The translations under genes and the position numbers were made by a program. Shown one piece after another: positions 9,205 to 18,182 of a DNA stretch of 32,946 nucleotides; the stretch's first letter is position 1, and each line of letters starts with the position of its first letter. The DNA is from Erysipelotrichaceae bacterium (GTDB lineage: Bacteria; Bacillota_I; Bacilli_A; RFN20; CAG-826). A model generated the notes under the pieces. It searched no databases. It was not told the DNA's origin and saw only the letters and a list, made by a program, of their open reading frames with translations. Location of the stretch: NCBI GenBank assembly GCA_022777645.1, contig JALFFX010000053.1, positions 1 through 32,946 of the forward strand. The letters run 5' to 3'.

Positions 9205-9651
9205 ATGGCAGAAACAACTAAAAAGGCCACAGCTAAAAAAGCTGTCAAAGCCACAAAAGCGAAAAAAGTAGAAGCCAAAAAGACTGAAAAAGTCGAAGCT
9301 CCTGCTAAACCTCTTATTACTAGTGCACGCGCTATCGCACATGACGTACGCGTCACTCCTAGAAAAGCTCGCCTTGTTATCGACTTAGTGAGAGGCAAAG
9401 ATGTCAATGTCGCTCTTGGCATTCTCGCAAACGTCAACAAAGCAGCATCTCCAATTGTTGCAAAAGTTATCAAATCAGCTGCTGCTAATGCGATTAATAA
9501 CTTCAACATGGAAGAAGATAGACTCTACGTTGCAGAGATCTATGCAAATGACGGTCTCCGTATGAAACGCTTCTTGCCACGTGCTAAAGGTAGCGCATCC
9601 GGTTTAGTAAAAAGAACAAGCCACATCACCGTCGTGGTTAAACAAAGATAA
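9205..9651 (+). CDS. rplV: 50S ribosomal protein L22 with a Lys/Ala-rich N-terminal tail
   Basis: L22 binds 23S rRNA and its beta-hairpin lines the exit tunnel. The core begins near residue 39 (SARAIAHDVRVTPRKARLV) and ends with MKRFLPRAKGSASGLVKR and the usual THITVVV-like strand. Total length is 148 residues against about 110-115 for the family, because of an N-terminal extension of about 37 residues composed almost entirely of Lys, Ala, Thr, Glu and Val. The ATG at 9205 has an excellent Shine-Dalgarno (AAGGAG), and no internal ATG with a better site exists before the core, so the tail is probably real. Confidence 0.95.
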   Translation: MAETTKKATAKKAVKATKAKKVEAKKTEKVEAPAKPLITSARAIAHDVRVTPRKARLVIDLVRGKDVNVALGILANVNKAASPIVAKVIKSAAANAINNFNMEEDRLYVAEIYANDGLRMKRFLPRAKGSASGLVKRTSHITVVVKQR

Positions 9652-9663
9652 GGAGGAGTCACA

Positions 9664-10347
9664 ATGGGTCAAAAAGTTAGTCCAGTAGGCATGCGTGTTG
9701 GTATCAACCGCGATTGGCATTCACGTTGGTTTGCCAATGATAAAGATTTCTCAAGATTCCTTCTTGAAGACGTTAAAGTTCGTAGATACGTCAACAAAAA
9801 TTTAAAAAGCGCATTGATTTCACACGTTGAAATCGAACGTCGCAAAGCCGATAACGGTTATAAAACAAGAGTTATGATCTTTGCTGCTCACCCAGCAATG
9901 CTCATCGGACAAGAAGGCGCCACAATCAATCGTGTTAAAGCCGATCTTGCCAAAATCTTAAAAGGTTCCGAAGTTAAAGTTGATGCAATCGAAGTCAAAA
10001 ATCCAGATTTGGATGCTACTCTTCTTGCTCAATGGATTGCTAGCGAACTTGAAAATCGTGCTTCATTTAGAACAGCCCAAAAGAAAGCCATCGCTCGTGC
10101 TCGTAAGGCCGGCGCAAAAGGTGTTAAAACAATGGTCTCTGGTCGTTTAGGTGGTGCTGATATCGCTCGTAGTGAAGGTTATAAAGATGGTATCGTCCCT
10201 CTTACCACACTTCGCAGCAACATCGACTTCGCTAACGCAGAAGCTGTTACTCCATATGGCCGTTTAGGTGTTAAAGTTTGGATTTGCCGTGGAAATAGCA
10301 ACGAAGTTGCTGCTCCAAGACAAGAATCCGTGAAGGGAGCAAAATAA
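9664..10347 (+). CDS. rpsC: 30S ribosomal protein S3
   Basis: S3 is part of the mRNA entry channel and its helicase activity. The 227-residue protein starts MGQKVSPVGMRVGINRDW, has a KH domain with the GQEG loop (about residues 81-84), and the C-terminal block SGRLGGADIARSE and TPYGRLGVKVWI. Shine-Dalgarno AAGGAGG is present 10 nt upstream. It overlaps none of its neighbours and precedes rplP by 1 nt. Confidence 0.97.
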   Translation: MGQKVSPVGMRVGINRDWHSRWFANDKDFSRFLLEDVKVRRYVNKNLKSALISHVEIERRKADNGYKTRVMIFAAHPAMLIGQEGATINRVKADLAKILKGSEVKVDAIEVKNPDLDATLLAQWIASELENRASFRTAQKKAIARARKAGAKGVKTMVSGRLGGADIARSEGYKDGIVPLTTLRSNIDFANAEAVTPYGRLGVKVWICRGNSNEVAAPRQESVKGAK

Positions 10348-10348
10348 T

Positions 10349-10765
10349 ATGTTGCAACCAAAAAGAGTTAAATTCCGTCGTCCACATGGAATCAAATATG
10401 AAGGCTTATCAAAAGGTGGAAACGAAGTTAGCTTCGGAGAATTCGGCCTTCAAGCAGTCGATGGTGCTTGGGTAACCGCTCGTCAAATCGAATCTGCTCG
10501 TATCGTTTTATCAAGATACACAAGAAAAGAAGGTAAGGTTTATGTCCGCATATTCCCTCACCTCGCCAAAACTAAAAAACCTGCTGAAGTTCGTATGGGT
10601 TCCGGTAAAGGTTCACCAGAAGAATGGGTAGCAGTTGTTAAAACTAACAGAGTCATGTTTGAAATGGGTGGAATCCCAGAAGCAACAGCTCGCGAAGCTC
10701 TCCGCTTAGCGTCTTACAAGCTTCCATGCCGCTGCAGAGTTATTAGCAAAAAGGAGGAAAAGTAG
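10349..10765 (+). CDS. rplP: 50S ribosomal protein L16
   Basis: L16 helps place the acceptor arm of A-site tRNA and completes the peptidyl transferase centre. The 138-residue product has the family start MLQPKRVKFRRPHG, the block ESARIVLSRYTRKEGKVYVRIF, and RMGSGKGSPEEWVAVV. The ribosome binding site GAAGGGAG lies in the end of rpsC. Its stop codon directly abuts the rpmC start, so translation of the two is likely coupled. Confidence 0.97.
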   Translation: MLQPKRVKFRRPHGIKYEGLSKGGNEVSFGEFGLQAVDGAWVTARQIESARIVLSRYTRKEGKVYVRIFPHLAKTKKPAEVRMGSGKGSPEEWVAVVKTNRVMFEMGGIPEATAREALRLASYKLPCRCRVISKKEEK

Positions 10766-10963
10766 ATGAAAGTTAAAGAATTACGTGAATTAACTAACGA
10801 AGAACTCAATAACAAAATTTACTCCCTCAAAGAAGAATTATTCAATCTTCGCCGTAAAAAAGCTGTTGGCCAATTAGAACACGGTGAAGAAGTTAGAAGA
10901 GTTCGCAAAGACATCGCTCGCGCTTACATGGTTCAACGTGAACGCGAACTTGGAATTAAATAG
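10766..10963 (+). CDS. rpmC: 50S ribosomal protein L29
   Basis: L29 is a two-helix protein near the exit-tunnel mouth, next to L23. The 65-residue product starts MKVKELRELTNEELNNKI and has the conserved EELFNLRRKKAVGQLE segment and the RRVRKDIARAYMVQRERE helix. Shine-Dalgarno AAGGAGG is embedded in the last codons of rplP. Confidence 0.96.
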   Translation: MKVKELRELTNEELNNKIYSLKEELFNLRRKKAVGQLEHGEEVRRVRKDIARAYMVQRERELGIK

Positions 10964-10975
10964 GAGGATTGACCG

Positions 10976-11296
10976 ATGGAAAGAAATAGAAGAACAAGCC
11001 TTCAAGGCGTCGTCGTTTCCGATAAAATGGCTAAAACCATTGTCGTCGAAGTCGAAACTCACAAAAGACACCCAAAATACGTCAAACGTGTTAAATATTC
11101 CAACAAATATTATGCACATGATGAAAATGGTGTGGCTCATGTTGGCGACACAGTCACAATCATGGCGTGCCGTCCATTAAGTGCTCTTAAACGCTTCAGA
11201 CTCGTCTCAGTCGATAAGAAAGCTCTCGAATCTGTTAAAGTTGCCGAAGCTGAATTAAAACTTGAAGAACAAGCTGAAGAAAAAGCCGCTGAATAA
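10976..11296 (+). CDS. rpsQ: 30S ribosomal protein S17 with an acidic/Ala-rich C-terminal tail
   Basis: S17 is a primary 16S rRNA binder of the 30S body with an OB fold. The core has [19 protein letters not shown], a [10 protein letters not shown] segment, and [20 protein letters not shown]. Beyond the usual end (about residue 84) there is a tail of about 22 residues rich in Glu, Ala, Leu and Lys, giving 106 residues against 80-90 for most bacteria. The Shine-Dalgarno is AGGAGG. Confidence 0.95.
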   Translation: MERNRRTSLQGVVVSDKMAKTIVVEVETHKRHPKYVKRVKYSNKYYAHDENGVAHVGDTVTIMACRPLSALKRFRLVSVDKKALESVKVAEAELKLEEQAEEKAAE

Positions 11297-11310
11297 GGAG
11301 GAAATAAGAT

Positions 11311-11685
11311 ATGATACAAACAGAAACAAATCTTGTCGTCGCCGATAATTCAGGTGCTCGTTCAGTAAGAGTTTTCCGTCTCAAAGGCGGAAGCAATCGT
11401 AAATCTTGTAGTATTGGTGACGTCGTCACATGTGCTGTCAAGGTTGCAATCCCTAACGGACGTGTTAAAAAATCCGACATCGTCAAAGGCGTTATCGTTC
11501 GCACCAAACATGCGATCAATCGTCCAGACGGTTCAACCATCGCTTTCGATGACAACGCAGTTGTCTTAATCGATAATGATGGCGCACCAATCGGAACACG
11601 CGTCTTTGGCCCTGTAGCTAGAGAGCTCCGTGAATTAGGCGAAGGTTATATGAAAATTATTTCCCTTGCTACCGAAGTTCTATAA
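11311..11685 (+). CDS. rplN: 50S ribosomal protein L14
   Basis: L14 forms intersubunit bridges B5 and B8 and binds the silencing factor RsfS. The product starts [19 protein letters not shown] and has the conserved IKGVIVRT-like [10 protein letters not shown] block and [14 protein letters not shown]. Length is 124 residues, close to the usual 122. Shine-Dalgarno AAGGAGG precedes the ATG. It is the first gene of the classical spc segment, but no separate promoter is visible before it. Confidence 0.97.
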   Translation: MIQTETNLVVADNSGARSVRVFRLKGGSNRKSCSIGDVVTCAVKVAIPNGRVKKSDIVKGVIVRTKHAINRPDGSTIAFDDNAVVLIDNDGAPIGTRVFGPVARELRELGEGYMKIISLATEVL

Positions 11686-11700
11686 GGAGGTACATGACAT

Positions 11701-12009
11701 ATGAAGATTTTAAAAGGTGATAAAGTAGTCGTCATCGCTGGAAGCGACAAAGGCAAAGAAGGAACAGTTCAAGCTGTTTATCCAAAGCTTAATAAAGTTG
11801 TTGTCGAAGGCGTTAACGTCCACAAAAAACATAAAAAACCAACTCAAGCTAATCCAGAAGGATCAGTCGTTGAAATGTACGTCCCAATCGACGCTAGCAA
11901 TGTTGCTATCGTTGACCCAAAAACCAAAAAAGCTTCACGCGTGGGATATAAAATGGAAAAAGGCAAAAAAGTCCGTATTTCCAAAGCCAGCGGAAGCAAA
12001 CTTAACTAG
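11701..12009 (+). CDS. rplX: 50S ribosomal protein L24
   Basis: L24 initiates 50S assembly and binds the 5' domain of 23S rRNA. The KOW motif reads [19 protein letters not shown] at the N-terminus, followed by [20 protein letters not shown], both typical. The 102-residue length is normal. The ribosome binding site AAGGAGG lies 12 nt upstream of the ATG. Confidence 0.96.
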   Translation: MKILKGDKVVVIAGSDKGKEGTVQAVYPKLNKVVVEGVNVHKKHKKPTQANPEGSVVEMYVPIDASNVAIVDPKTKKASRVGYKMEKGKKVRISKASGSKLN

Positions 12010-12020
12010 GAGGAAAGAAG

Positions 12021-12737
12021 ATGGCAGAAACAAAGAAACCTGCAGCAAAGTCTGCAGCAGTCAAGAAAACTGCAACTTCAAAAACTACTACTGCTAAAAA
12101 GACAACTACAAAGAAAGTAGTCGAAGCAGCCCCAGTTGTTGAAGAAAAGAAAGCTCCAGCTAAAAAAGTTTCAACAGGACGTAAAGTTCGCACTGAAACA
12201 ACAAGACTTCTCGAATACTATGAATCAACAGTTAAAGAAGCCTTAATCAAGAAATTTGGCTATAAGAACGTCATGCAAGCTCCAAGACTTGAAAAAATCG
12301 TTATCAATATTGGTGTTGGCGACGCTCTTACAAATGCTAAACTTCTCGAAGAAAGCGTTAACGAACTCGCCATGATTACTGGTCAACATCCAGTCATCAC
12401 AAGAGCTAGAAAATCAATCGCTACCTTCAAATTACGTGAAGGCCAAGCCATTGGTTGTAAAGTTACACTTCGTGGCGTTCGCATGTACGAATTCTTCGAT
12501 AAATTAGTCTCCATCGCTCTTCCACGCGTTAGAGACTTCCGTGGCGTAAGTAAGAATGCCTTTGATGGTCATGGTAACTACACTCTTGGCGTCAAAGAAC
12601 AACTTATCTTCCCTGAAATTGACTATGATAAAGTCAGCAAAATTCGTGGCATGGACATCGTTGTTGTTACAACTGCTAACACCGACGAAGAAGCTTATGG
12701 CTTACTTGAAGCCTTAGGTATGCCATTTAAGAAATAA
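12021..12737 (+). CDS. rplE: 50S ribosomal protein L5 with a long Lys/Ala/Thr-rich N-terminal tail
   Basis: L5 binds 5S rRNA in the central protuberance and contacts P-site tRNA. The family core begins around residue 62 and contains [40 protein letters not shown], and [11 protein letters not shown]. The protein has 238 residues against about 180, because of a 60-residue N-terminal tail made of Lys, Ala, Thr, Val and Glu, with PAAK- and APAKK-like repeats reminiscent of histone H1 tails. The ATG at 12021 has an AGGAGG site at 12008-12013. No ATG or GTG with a Shine-Dalgarno lies at the core boundary, so the tail is probably translated. Confidence 0.95.
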   Translation: MAETKKPAAKSAAVKKTATSKTTTAKKTTTKKVVEAAPVVEEKKAPAKKVSTGRKVRTETTRLLEYYESTVKEALIKKFGYKNVMQAPRLEKIVINIGVGDALTNAKLLEESVNELAMITGQHPVITRARKSIATFKLREGQAIGCKVTLRGVRMYEFFDKLVSIALPRVRDFRGVSKNAFDGHGNYTLGVKEQLIFPEIDYDKVSKIRGMDIVVVTTANTDEEAYGLLEALGMPFKK

Positions 12738-12751
12738 GGAGGAGAACTACA

Positions 12752-12937
12752 ATGGCTAAAACTAGTATGAAGGTCAAATGTGCAAGACCTAAAAAATTCA
12801 AAGTTCGTGAATATACTCGTTGTGAACGTTGTGGACGTCCTCATTCAGTTTATTCAAAATTTCATTTATGCCGTGTCTGCCTTCGTGAATTAGCCTACAA
12901 AGGTGAAATTCCAGGCATGAAGAAAGCATCTTGGTAA
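12752..12937 (+). CDS. rpsN: 30S ribosomal protein S14, zinc type
   Basis: S14 is a late-assembling 30S head protein. At 61 residues this is the short type Z form, with a complete zinc site: Cys 24, Cys 27, Cys 40 and Cys 43 (CERCG and CRVC). It ends in [11 protein letters not shown], the usual end of this form. Shine-Dalgarno AAGGAGG is present. No zinc-independent paralogue is seen in the window. Confidence 0.97.
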   Translation: MAKTSMKVKCARPKKFKVREYTRCERCGRPHSVYSKFHLCRVCLRELAYKGEIPGMKKASW

Positions 12938-12955
12938 TAAGGGAGGAAAAATATT

Positions 12956-13348
12956 ATGATGACAGATCCAATTGCAGATATGCTCACCAGAATTCGCAAC
13001 GCAAATGCCCTTCGTTATGCTACAGTCAGTATGCCTTCAAGCAAAATGAAAACTGAAATTGCTCGCATTCTTCTCGATGAAGGATTCATCAGCGAATTCA
13101 AAGTTGAAGGAGATGTTAAGAAAACACTTACCATTTCCTTAAAATATGCTTCAAATGGCCAACGCGTCATTTCAGGCTTAAAGAAAATTTCAAAACCAGG
13201 TCTCCGCGTTAACGTTAAAGCTGACAAGCTTCCACGCGTTCTCGGTGGTCTTGGCATCGCCATTATTTCTACAAGTAAAGGAGTCGTAAGCGACAAAACA
13301 GCCCGTACATTAGGTGTCGGTGGTGAAGTTCTTGCTTACGTTTGGTAA
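12956..13348 (+). CDS. rpsH: 30S ribosomal protein S8
   Basis: S8 binds the central domain of 16S rRNA and in E. coli represses the spc operon. The product starts [17 protein letters not shown] and ends with the conserved [22 protein letters not shown] block. Length is 130 residues. Two adjacent ATG codons (12956, 12959) could serve as start; the Shine-Dalgarno GGGAGG is compatible with both. The stop is a double TAA TAA. Confidence 0.97.
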   Translation: MMTDPIADMLTRIRNANALRYATVSMPSSKMKTEIARILLDEGFISEFKVEGDVKKTLTISLKYASNGQRVISGLKKISKPGLRVNVKADKLPRVLGGLGIAIISTSKGVVSDKTARTLGVGGEVLAYVW

Positions 13349-13353
13349 TAATT

Positions 13354-13893
13354 ATGTCTAGAATAGGTTTAAAAGTTATCAATGTCCCAGAAGGCGTTAC
13401 TCTTACAAGAAATAATGATGTCTTAACAGTCAAAGGTCCAAAAGGATCACTTGATGTTAAAATTCCAAGCGTTATCGAACTCAAAATTGAAGGTAATGCC
13501 ATTCATTGTGTTCGTCATAACGAAGAAAAACACACAAAACAATTACATGGTACAACACGCGCTAACTTAAATGATGCAATCGTTGGTGTCACCAAAGGAT
13601 TTGTAAAAGAATTAGTTATCGTTGGTATTGGTTATCGTGCAGCAATGAGAGGCGAAAACATTGTTATGAACGTCGGTTATTCTCACGAAATCGTTATCAA
13701 ACCAGAACCAAATTCAAAAATTACTTGCAAATCTGCTACTGAAATTATCGTCGAAGGTATTTCCAAACAAGCCGTCGGCCAAACAGCAGCCTTAATCCGT
13801 GGCACACGTGAACCAGAACCATACAATGGTAAAGGTGTCATGTACAAAGGTGAACACATCATTCGTAAAGAAGGCAAACGTGCTGGTAAATAG
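13354..13893 (+). CDS. rplF: 50S ribosomal protein L6
   Basis: L6 sits near the sarcin-ricin loop, where elongation factors bind. The 179-residue protein starts MSRIGLKVINVPEGVTL and has the C-terminal signature PEPYNGKGVMYKGEHI and RKEGKRAGK. I chose the ATG at 13354; an in-frame extension to 13342 runs into rpsH and adds nothing conserved. No Shine-Dalgarno precedes it. The junction reads TAATAATTATG, suggesting reinitiation by ribosomes finishing rpsH. Confidence 0.96.
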   Translation: MSRIGLKVINVPEGVTLTRNNDVLTVKGPKGSLDVKIPSVIELKIEGNAIHCVRHNEEKHTKQLHGTTRANLNDAIVGVTKGFVKELVIVGIGYRAAMRGENIVMNVGYSHEIVIKPEPNSKITCKSATEIIVEGISKQAVGQTAALIRGTREPEPYNGKGVMYKGEHIIRKEGKRAGK

Positions 13894-13911
13894 TAAAGGA
13901 GTATAAAAGAT

Positions 13912-14268
13912 ATGATTAAAAAAGAATCTAAAAACGCAATCCGCGTTCGCAAACATGCTCGTGTTCGCGCTAAAGTCTCTGGCACTGCTACTTGCCCACG
14001 TTTAGTCGTGTTCCGTTCAAACAAAAACATTGAAGCCCAAGTTATCGATGATACTAAAGGCTTCACCCTCGTCTCAGTTAGCTCATCTTCATTAAAACTT
14101 GAAAACGGAAGCAACATTGAAGCTGCTAAAGTTGTCGGTGCTGAAGTTGCTAAATTGTGCAAGGCGAAAAAGATTAGCAAAGTTGTCTTCGATCGTGGTG
14201 GTTATATCTATCATGGTCGTGTTGCTGCTTTAGCTGATGCAGCCCGTGAAGGCGGATTAGAATTCTAA
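13912..14268 (+). CDS. rplR: 50S ribosomal protein L18
   Basis: L18 binds 5S rRNA together with L5. The product has the N-terminal basic helix [37 protein letters not shown], and the C-terminal [20 protein letters not shown] block. The length of 118 residues is normal. Shine-Dalgarno AAAGGAG precedes the ATG by 10 nt. Confidence 0.97.
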   Translation: MIKKESKNAIRVRKHARVRAKVSGTATCPRLVVFRSNKNIEAQVIDDTKGFTLVSVSSSSLKLENGSNIEAAKVVGAEVAKLCKAKKISKVVFDRGGYIYHGRVAALADAAREGGLEF

Positions 14269-14278
14269 GGAGAAAAAT

Positions 14279-14902
14279 ATGGAAGAAAAAGTAACAAATC
14301 CTGAGACAAAAGTCGAAGTTGAAAACAAAGCTACTCCTGAAGTTGCTCCTAAAAAAGAAGATGCTCGTCCACGCGGAAAAGGTCCACGTCGTGATGATCG
14401 CAGAGCCCGTCGCCCACGCGCTGAAGAAGTAAAAGAATACGAAGAAATCGTTGTCGATATCAACCGTGTTGCAAAAACAGTTAAAGGTGGTCGTAAGATG
14501 CGCTTCTCCGCTCTTATGGTCGTCGGTAACAAAAAAGGCAAATTCGGATTCGGTATGGGTAAAGCTGGCGAAGTCCCAGATGCGATTAAGAAAGCTCTCG
14601 AAGCTGCTAAACGCAACACCTTCGAAATCCACATTGTCAAAAAAGGTTCAACCATTGCACACGAAGTCGTTGGTGTCTATGGTGCAACAAAAGTATTAAT
14701 CAAACCAGCACCTGAAGGTACAGGTATTATCGCTGGTGGTGCGGTTCGTGCAGTTCTTGAACTTGCCGGAATTCGTAACGTCACTTCTAAGATTTATGGT
14801 TCACGTTCACGTATTAACGTTATCCGTGCAACTGTAAATGGTTTAGTTGGCCTTAAATCATATGATGAAGTTCAACTTCTCCGTGGTAAAGAAGCCAAAT
14901 AA
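14279..14902 (+). CDS. rpsE: 30S ribosomal protein S5 with a charged N-terminal tail
   Basis: S5 takes part in mRNA entry, decoding accuracy and 30S assembly. The core, starting about residue 50, contains [16 protein letters not shown], the S5 double-stranded RNA-binding domain ([19 protein letters not shown]), and [14 protein letters not shown] near the end. The product has 207 residues against about 165, the excess being an N-terminal tail of about 45 residues with an acidic/Pro/Ala part and then an Arg-rich part ([13 protein letters not shown]). The start has Shine-Dalgarno AAGGAG. The next gene is rplO; rpmD is absent. Confidence 0.96.
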   Translation: MEEKVTNPETKVEVENKATPEVAPKKEDARPRGKGPRRDDRRARRPRAEEVKEYEEIVVDINRVAKTVKGGRKMRFSALMVVGNKKGKFGFGMGKAGEVPDAIKKALEAAKRNTFEIHIVKKGSTIAHEVVGVYGATKVLIKPAPEGTGIIAGGAVRAVLELAGIRNVTSKIYGSRSRINVIRATVNGLVGLKSYDEVQLLRGKEAK

Positions 14903-14909
14903 ATAAAAA

Positions 14910-14935
14910 TTAAATTTCCCAAATATTAAATTTAA
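14910..14935 (+). repeat. AT-only inverted repeat in the gap where rpmD is normally found
   Basis: TTAAATTT (14910-14917) and AAATTTAA (14928-14935) are perfect inverted copies separated by 10 nt. The repeat abuts the rplO Shine-Dalgarno GGAGG (14936-14940). A weak RNA hairpin here could modulate rplO translation. It fills most of the 45-nt gap between rpsE and rplO, which contains no reading frame for L30. Confidence 0.5.
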
Positions 14936-14947
14936 GGAGGTGCAATT

Positions 14948-15388
14948 ATGAAACTTAATGAACTCGAACACGCCAAAGGCGCAACGACCAAAGGTTATCG
15001 TAAAGGTCGCGGCGTTGGATCTGGTAACGGTAAAAATGCCGGTACTGGTAATAAAGGACAAAAATCCCGTTCTGGTGGTTTAAAAGCCCCTGGATTTGAA
15101 GGCGGTCAAACTCCTTTATATCGCCGTTTACCAAAATTTGGTTTTACAAATGGTTCACGCGTTGAATATGCCATCGTCAACATTTCATCATTAAACAAAT
15201 TTGCTGATGGTACAGTTGTCACTCCAGCATTATTAGTTGAAAATCGTCTTGTCAGAAAAGAACTCGATGGAATTAAAATTCTTGGCAATGGTGAACTTAC
15301 TAAAAAGCTCACTGTCCAAGCTCATAAATTCTCAAAGAGTGCTGTAAAAGCAATTGAAAATGCCGGTGGCAAAGCTGAGGTGATCTAA
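14948..15388 (+). CDS. rplO: 50S ribosomal protein L15
   Basis: L15 is an early 50S assembly protein with a long extended N-terminal arm. The product starts [20 protein letters not shown], has the Gly-rich arm segment [19 protein letters not shown] and the [11 protein letters not shown] block. The length of 146 residues is normal. Shine-Dalgarno AAGGAGG lies 8 nt upstream. It is followed by secY after 3 nt. Confidence 0.97.
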   Translation: MKLNELEHAKGATTKGYRKGRGVGSGNGKNAGTGNKGQKSRSGGLKAPGFEGGQTPLYRRLPKFGFTNGSRVEYAIVNISSLNKFADGTVVTPALLVENRLVRKELDGIKILGNGELTKKLTVQAHKFSKSAVKAIENAGGKAEVI

Positions 15389-15391
15389 TCT

Positions 15392-16759
15392 ATGAAAAAA
15401 ATCGCCTCTATCTTCAAAAACAAAGAAATCGTCAATCGTATTTTCTTTACGATTATGATTCTTCTTGTTATACGTATCGGTGCGGCGATTACCGTCCCGG
15501 GAGTTACACCTCAAGGTGAACTATCTAATGCCCTGAATGAAGCTGGGGCTGTCGCTCTTATGGATCTTCTAGGCGGTGGAGCATTATCAAATTTCTCCAT
15601 CTTTGCTCTAGGCGTTTCTCCATACATCACTGCTCAAATTATCGTCCAATTATTACAAAAAGACGTTCTTCCAGCATTGACTGAACTTTCTAAGCAAGGT
15701 CAATATGGTCGTAAGAAAACAGAGATGGCGACTCGTTATTTAACGCTTATGCTTGGTGCCGTTCAAGCATATGGCATTATCAAAACCATGGAAAACAGTG
15801 AATATATCGCTATTAACATGTCTTTAAACTTCTGGACCTACGCATATATTATTGTCATTATGCTTGCAGGCACAATGACAGTTATGTGGCTCGGTGACCA
15901 AATCACTGAAAAAGGTCTTGGTAACGGTATTTCTGTTGTTATCTTTGCTGGTTGTATCAGATCGCTTCCAATTCAAATCTCAACAGCTTTCAAGACATGG
16001 GTCGGACCTGATACATATAAAGTCCCGTCTGAACTTATCAAAGGTTCATTCCAATTTGCTTTATATGTCTTAGCGTTCTTACTCATCTTGGCATTTGTTG
16101 TCTTTGTTGAAAGATCGGTCAGAAAAATACCAGTCCAACATAGTGGAAAAAGCGGTGGTCAAACAGCCTCTATGGCAAAGGCCAGCTTCCTTCCAATTAA
16201 GCTTAATTCTGCTGGTGTTATTCCAGTTATCTTCGCTTCATCAATTTTGATGGCTCCAAGTGTTATTGCTAGCTTTATCACTAGCGATACAAGCGCAGAA
16301 TGGCTTAAGATATTCTCCATTTCCGAAACCGTCACGATGCCGTGGTTTGATGGTTCCACTTGGCAAATGCCGTGGGGATTAATCATCTATGTTGTTCTCA
16401 TCTTATTATTCACATTTTTCTATTCATCGATTCAAATCGATCCAGAAAAACTTGCTGAAAACTTCCGCAAAAATGGTTCATATATTCCAGGCGTTCGTCC
16501 AGGTAATGAAACCGAAAGATATGTCAAGAAAGTTGTTAACCGTGTAACATGCATCGGTGCTATAGCTCTTGCCTTTATCGCTGCTCTTCCAGTCGTCTTA
16601 ACATTAAGTGGTATCTTTGGAAGCAATTCCTCACTTGCCATTGGTGGTACTGGATTAATCATTGCAGTTGGCGTTTCAATTGAAATTATGAATCAAATTG
16701 ATGGTTTACTCGCTGGTAAAACATTTGATGAAGTTCAAGCAACAGCAGGAAGAGGATAA
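15392..16759 (+). CDS. secY: Protein translocase subunit SecY
   Basis: SecY is the pore-forming subunit of the SecYEG channel in the cytoplasmic membrane. The 455-residue protein has about ten hydrophobic segments, the plug/TM2 region GGGALSNFSIFALGVSPYIT, GLGNGISVVIFAG in the middle, and the cytoplasmic loop ending IPGVRPGNETERYVKKVVNR before the last segments. These match the family, and length is slightly above typical (430-440). It overlaps nothing and lies 3 nt after rplO in the standard spc position. Confidence 0.97.
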   Translation: MKKIASIFKNKEIVNRIFFTIMILLVIRIGAAITVPGVTPQGELSNALNEAGAVALMDLLGGGALSNFSIFALGVSPYITAQIIVQLLQKDVLPALTELSKQGQYGRKKTEMATRYLTLMLGAVQAYGIIKTMENSEYIAINMSLNFWTYAYIIVIMLAGTMTVMWLGDQITEKGLGNGISVVIFAGCIRSLPIQISTAFKTWVGPDTYKVPSELIKGSFQFALYVLAFLLILAFVVFVERSVRKIPVQHSGKSGGQTASMAKASFLPIKLNSAGVIPVIFASSILMAPSVIASFITSDTSAEWLKIFSISETVTMPWFDGSTWQMPWGLIIYVVLILLFTFFYSSIQIDPEKLAENFRKNGSYIPGVRPGNETERYVKKVVNRVTCIGAIALAFIAALPVVLTLSGIFGSNSSLAIGGTGLIIAVGVSIEIMNQIDGLLAGKTFDEVQATAGRG

Positions 16760-16764
16760 AAGAA

Positions 16765-17415
16765 ATGAAAAAGAATATGATTATTATGGGTCCTCCTGGT
16801 GCAGGAAAAGGAACCCAAGCCAAAAAAATTATTGCTTCTTATCACATCCCTCATATCTCAACAGGCGATATGTTTAGAGAAGCAATTGCAGAGGGAACTC
16901 CTCTCGGTTTACTTGCTAAACAATACATCAACGCTGGTAATTTAGTGCCTGATGATGTCACTATTGGATTAGTGAAAGAAAGATTATCAAAAGATGACTG
17001 TGCAAATGGTTATCTTCTCGATGGCTTCCCAAGAACTATTCCACAAGCTGAAGCATTAGAAAAATTAACTAAAGAAATCGGCCGTGAAATTAGTATTGTC
17101 ATTAGCATTGACACTCCTAAAGAAGAACTTATTCGTCGAATTACAGGTCGTCTCGTTTGCAAAAAATGTGGCGCCCCATTCCATAAAGAAAACCGTCGTC
17201 CATTAAAAGAAGGCGTTTGTGACTTATGTGGTGGTGAACTCGTTCAACGTCCAGACGATAACAAAGAAGCTTTAGAAGTTCGTCTTGCTCATTACGAACA
17301 AGAAACAAAACCTCTCCTCGATTTCTATCACAAATTAGGTTTATTACACACTCTCGACGGCATGAAAGGTGTAGATGCCTTGATGATTGATATCGATAAA
17401 TTATTGGAGGCTTAA
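16765..17415 (+). CDS. adk: Adenylate kinase (zinc-LID form)
   Basis: Adenylate kinase interconverts ATP plus AMP and two ADP. The 216-residue enzyme has the P-loop GPPGAGKGTQ (residues 8-17), the AMP-binding part STGDMFREAI, LLDGFPRT, and a long LID domain with a four-cysteine zinc site (CKKCG and CDLCG), the form common in Gram-positive bacteria. It lies in the conserved secY-adk-map-infA order. A weak Shine-Dalgarno (GAGGA within the secY end) precedes the ATG. Confidence 0.97.
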   Translation: MKKNMIIMGPPGAGKGTQAKKIIASYHIPHISTGDMFREAIAEGTPLGLLAKQYINAGNLVPDDVTIGLVKERLSKDDCANGYLLDGFPRTIPQAEALEKLTKEIGREISIVISIDTPKEELIRRITGRLVCKKCGAPFHKENRRPLKEGVCDLCGGELVQRPDDNKEALEVRLAHYEQETKPLLDFYHKLGLLHTLDGMKGVDALMIDIDKLLEA

Positions 17416-17420
17416 TCATT

Positions 17421-18167
17421 GTGATTACTATCAAATCACAAAGAGAAATAGAATTGATGGCCAAGGCCGGACATATCGTGGCTCTTGTCTTCGAGGGTCT
17501 TAAAGATAAAATCCGACCTGGCCTTTCAACCCAAGATATTGCCGATATCGCTGAAAAAATTATTCGCGATAATGGGGCATATCCAACATTTCTAAATTAT
17601 AGTGGTTATCCTGGCGCAGTATGTGTCTCAATCAATGAAGAATTAGTGCATGGAATTCCTTCCAAACATCGCATTCTTCGCGAAGGAGATATCGTCAGCG
17701 TCGATGTTGGTGCCACACTTAACGGTTATGTTGGCGATGCATGTCGAACATATCCGGTTGGAATTTGTTCGCCAAACGCTCTTCGCTTAATCAAAGTGAC
17801 TGAAGAAAGTTTCTTTGAAGGAGTGAAACATGCGCGTCCTGGCGCTCGTCTTGGTGATATTTCTCACGCAATACAAGAATATTGCGAAAAAAATGGCTAT
17901 TCATTGCCGAGAGAATATACGGGCCACGGCATTGGATCTCATCTTCATGAAGATCCATATATTCCAAATTATGGAGTTGCCGGAACTGGTCCAGTTCTCA
18001 AGGAAGGAATGTGCCTTGCTATCGAACCAATGGTAGCAGAAGGACATTTCGCAGTTCGCGTCTTAAAAGATGGCTGGACCGCGAAAATGAAAGATGGCAA
18101 ATTATCAAGCCATTATGAAAATACCATCGTAATCACGAAAGATGGTTACGAAATCTTAACAAAATAA
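17421..18167 (+). CDS. map: Methionine aminopeptidase, type I
   Basis: The enzyme removes the initiator methionine from nascent proteins. The metal ligands are visible: Asp pair in VDVGATLNGYVGDACRTY, His in YTGHGIGSHLHEDPY, Glu in AIEPMV, and Glu in SHYENTIVIT. The 248-residue length is typical of class Ia enzymes without N-terminal extension. The start is GTG at 17421, 10 nt after the GGAGG in the end of adk; there is no ATG nearby in frame. Confidence 0.96.
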   Translation: MITIKSQREIELMAKAGHIVALVFEGLKDKIRPGLSTQDIADIAEKIIRDNGAYPTFLNYSGYPGAVCVSINEELVHGIPSKHRILREGDIVSVDVGATLNGYVGDACRTYPVGICSPNALRLIKVTEESFFEGVKHARPGARLGDISHAIQEYCEKNGYSLPREYTGHGIGSHLHEDPYIPNYGVAGTGPVLKEGMCLAIEPMVAEGHFAVRVLKDGWTAKMKDGKLSSHYENTIVITKDGYEILTK

Positions 18168-18182
18168 GGAGGGATTCCATAT

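Noticed and set aside
12021-12200. L5 and L22 tails as mis-annotated upstream noise
   Set aside because: The start codons at the tails have strong Shine-Dalgarno sites, and no alternative start with a site was found at the core boundaries; kept as real tails, though peptide evidence is needed.
14174-14632. Long minus-strand open frame (152 codons) opposite rpsE
   Set aside because: Phe/Ser-rich product with no motif; it is the antisense shadow of the well-supported S5 gene. The same holds for the 165-codon frame at 13683-14180 opposite rplF and rplR.
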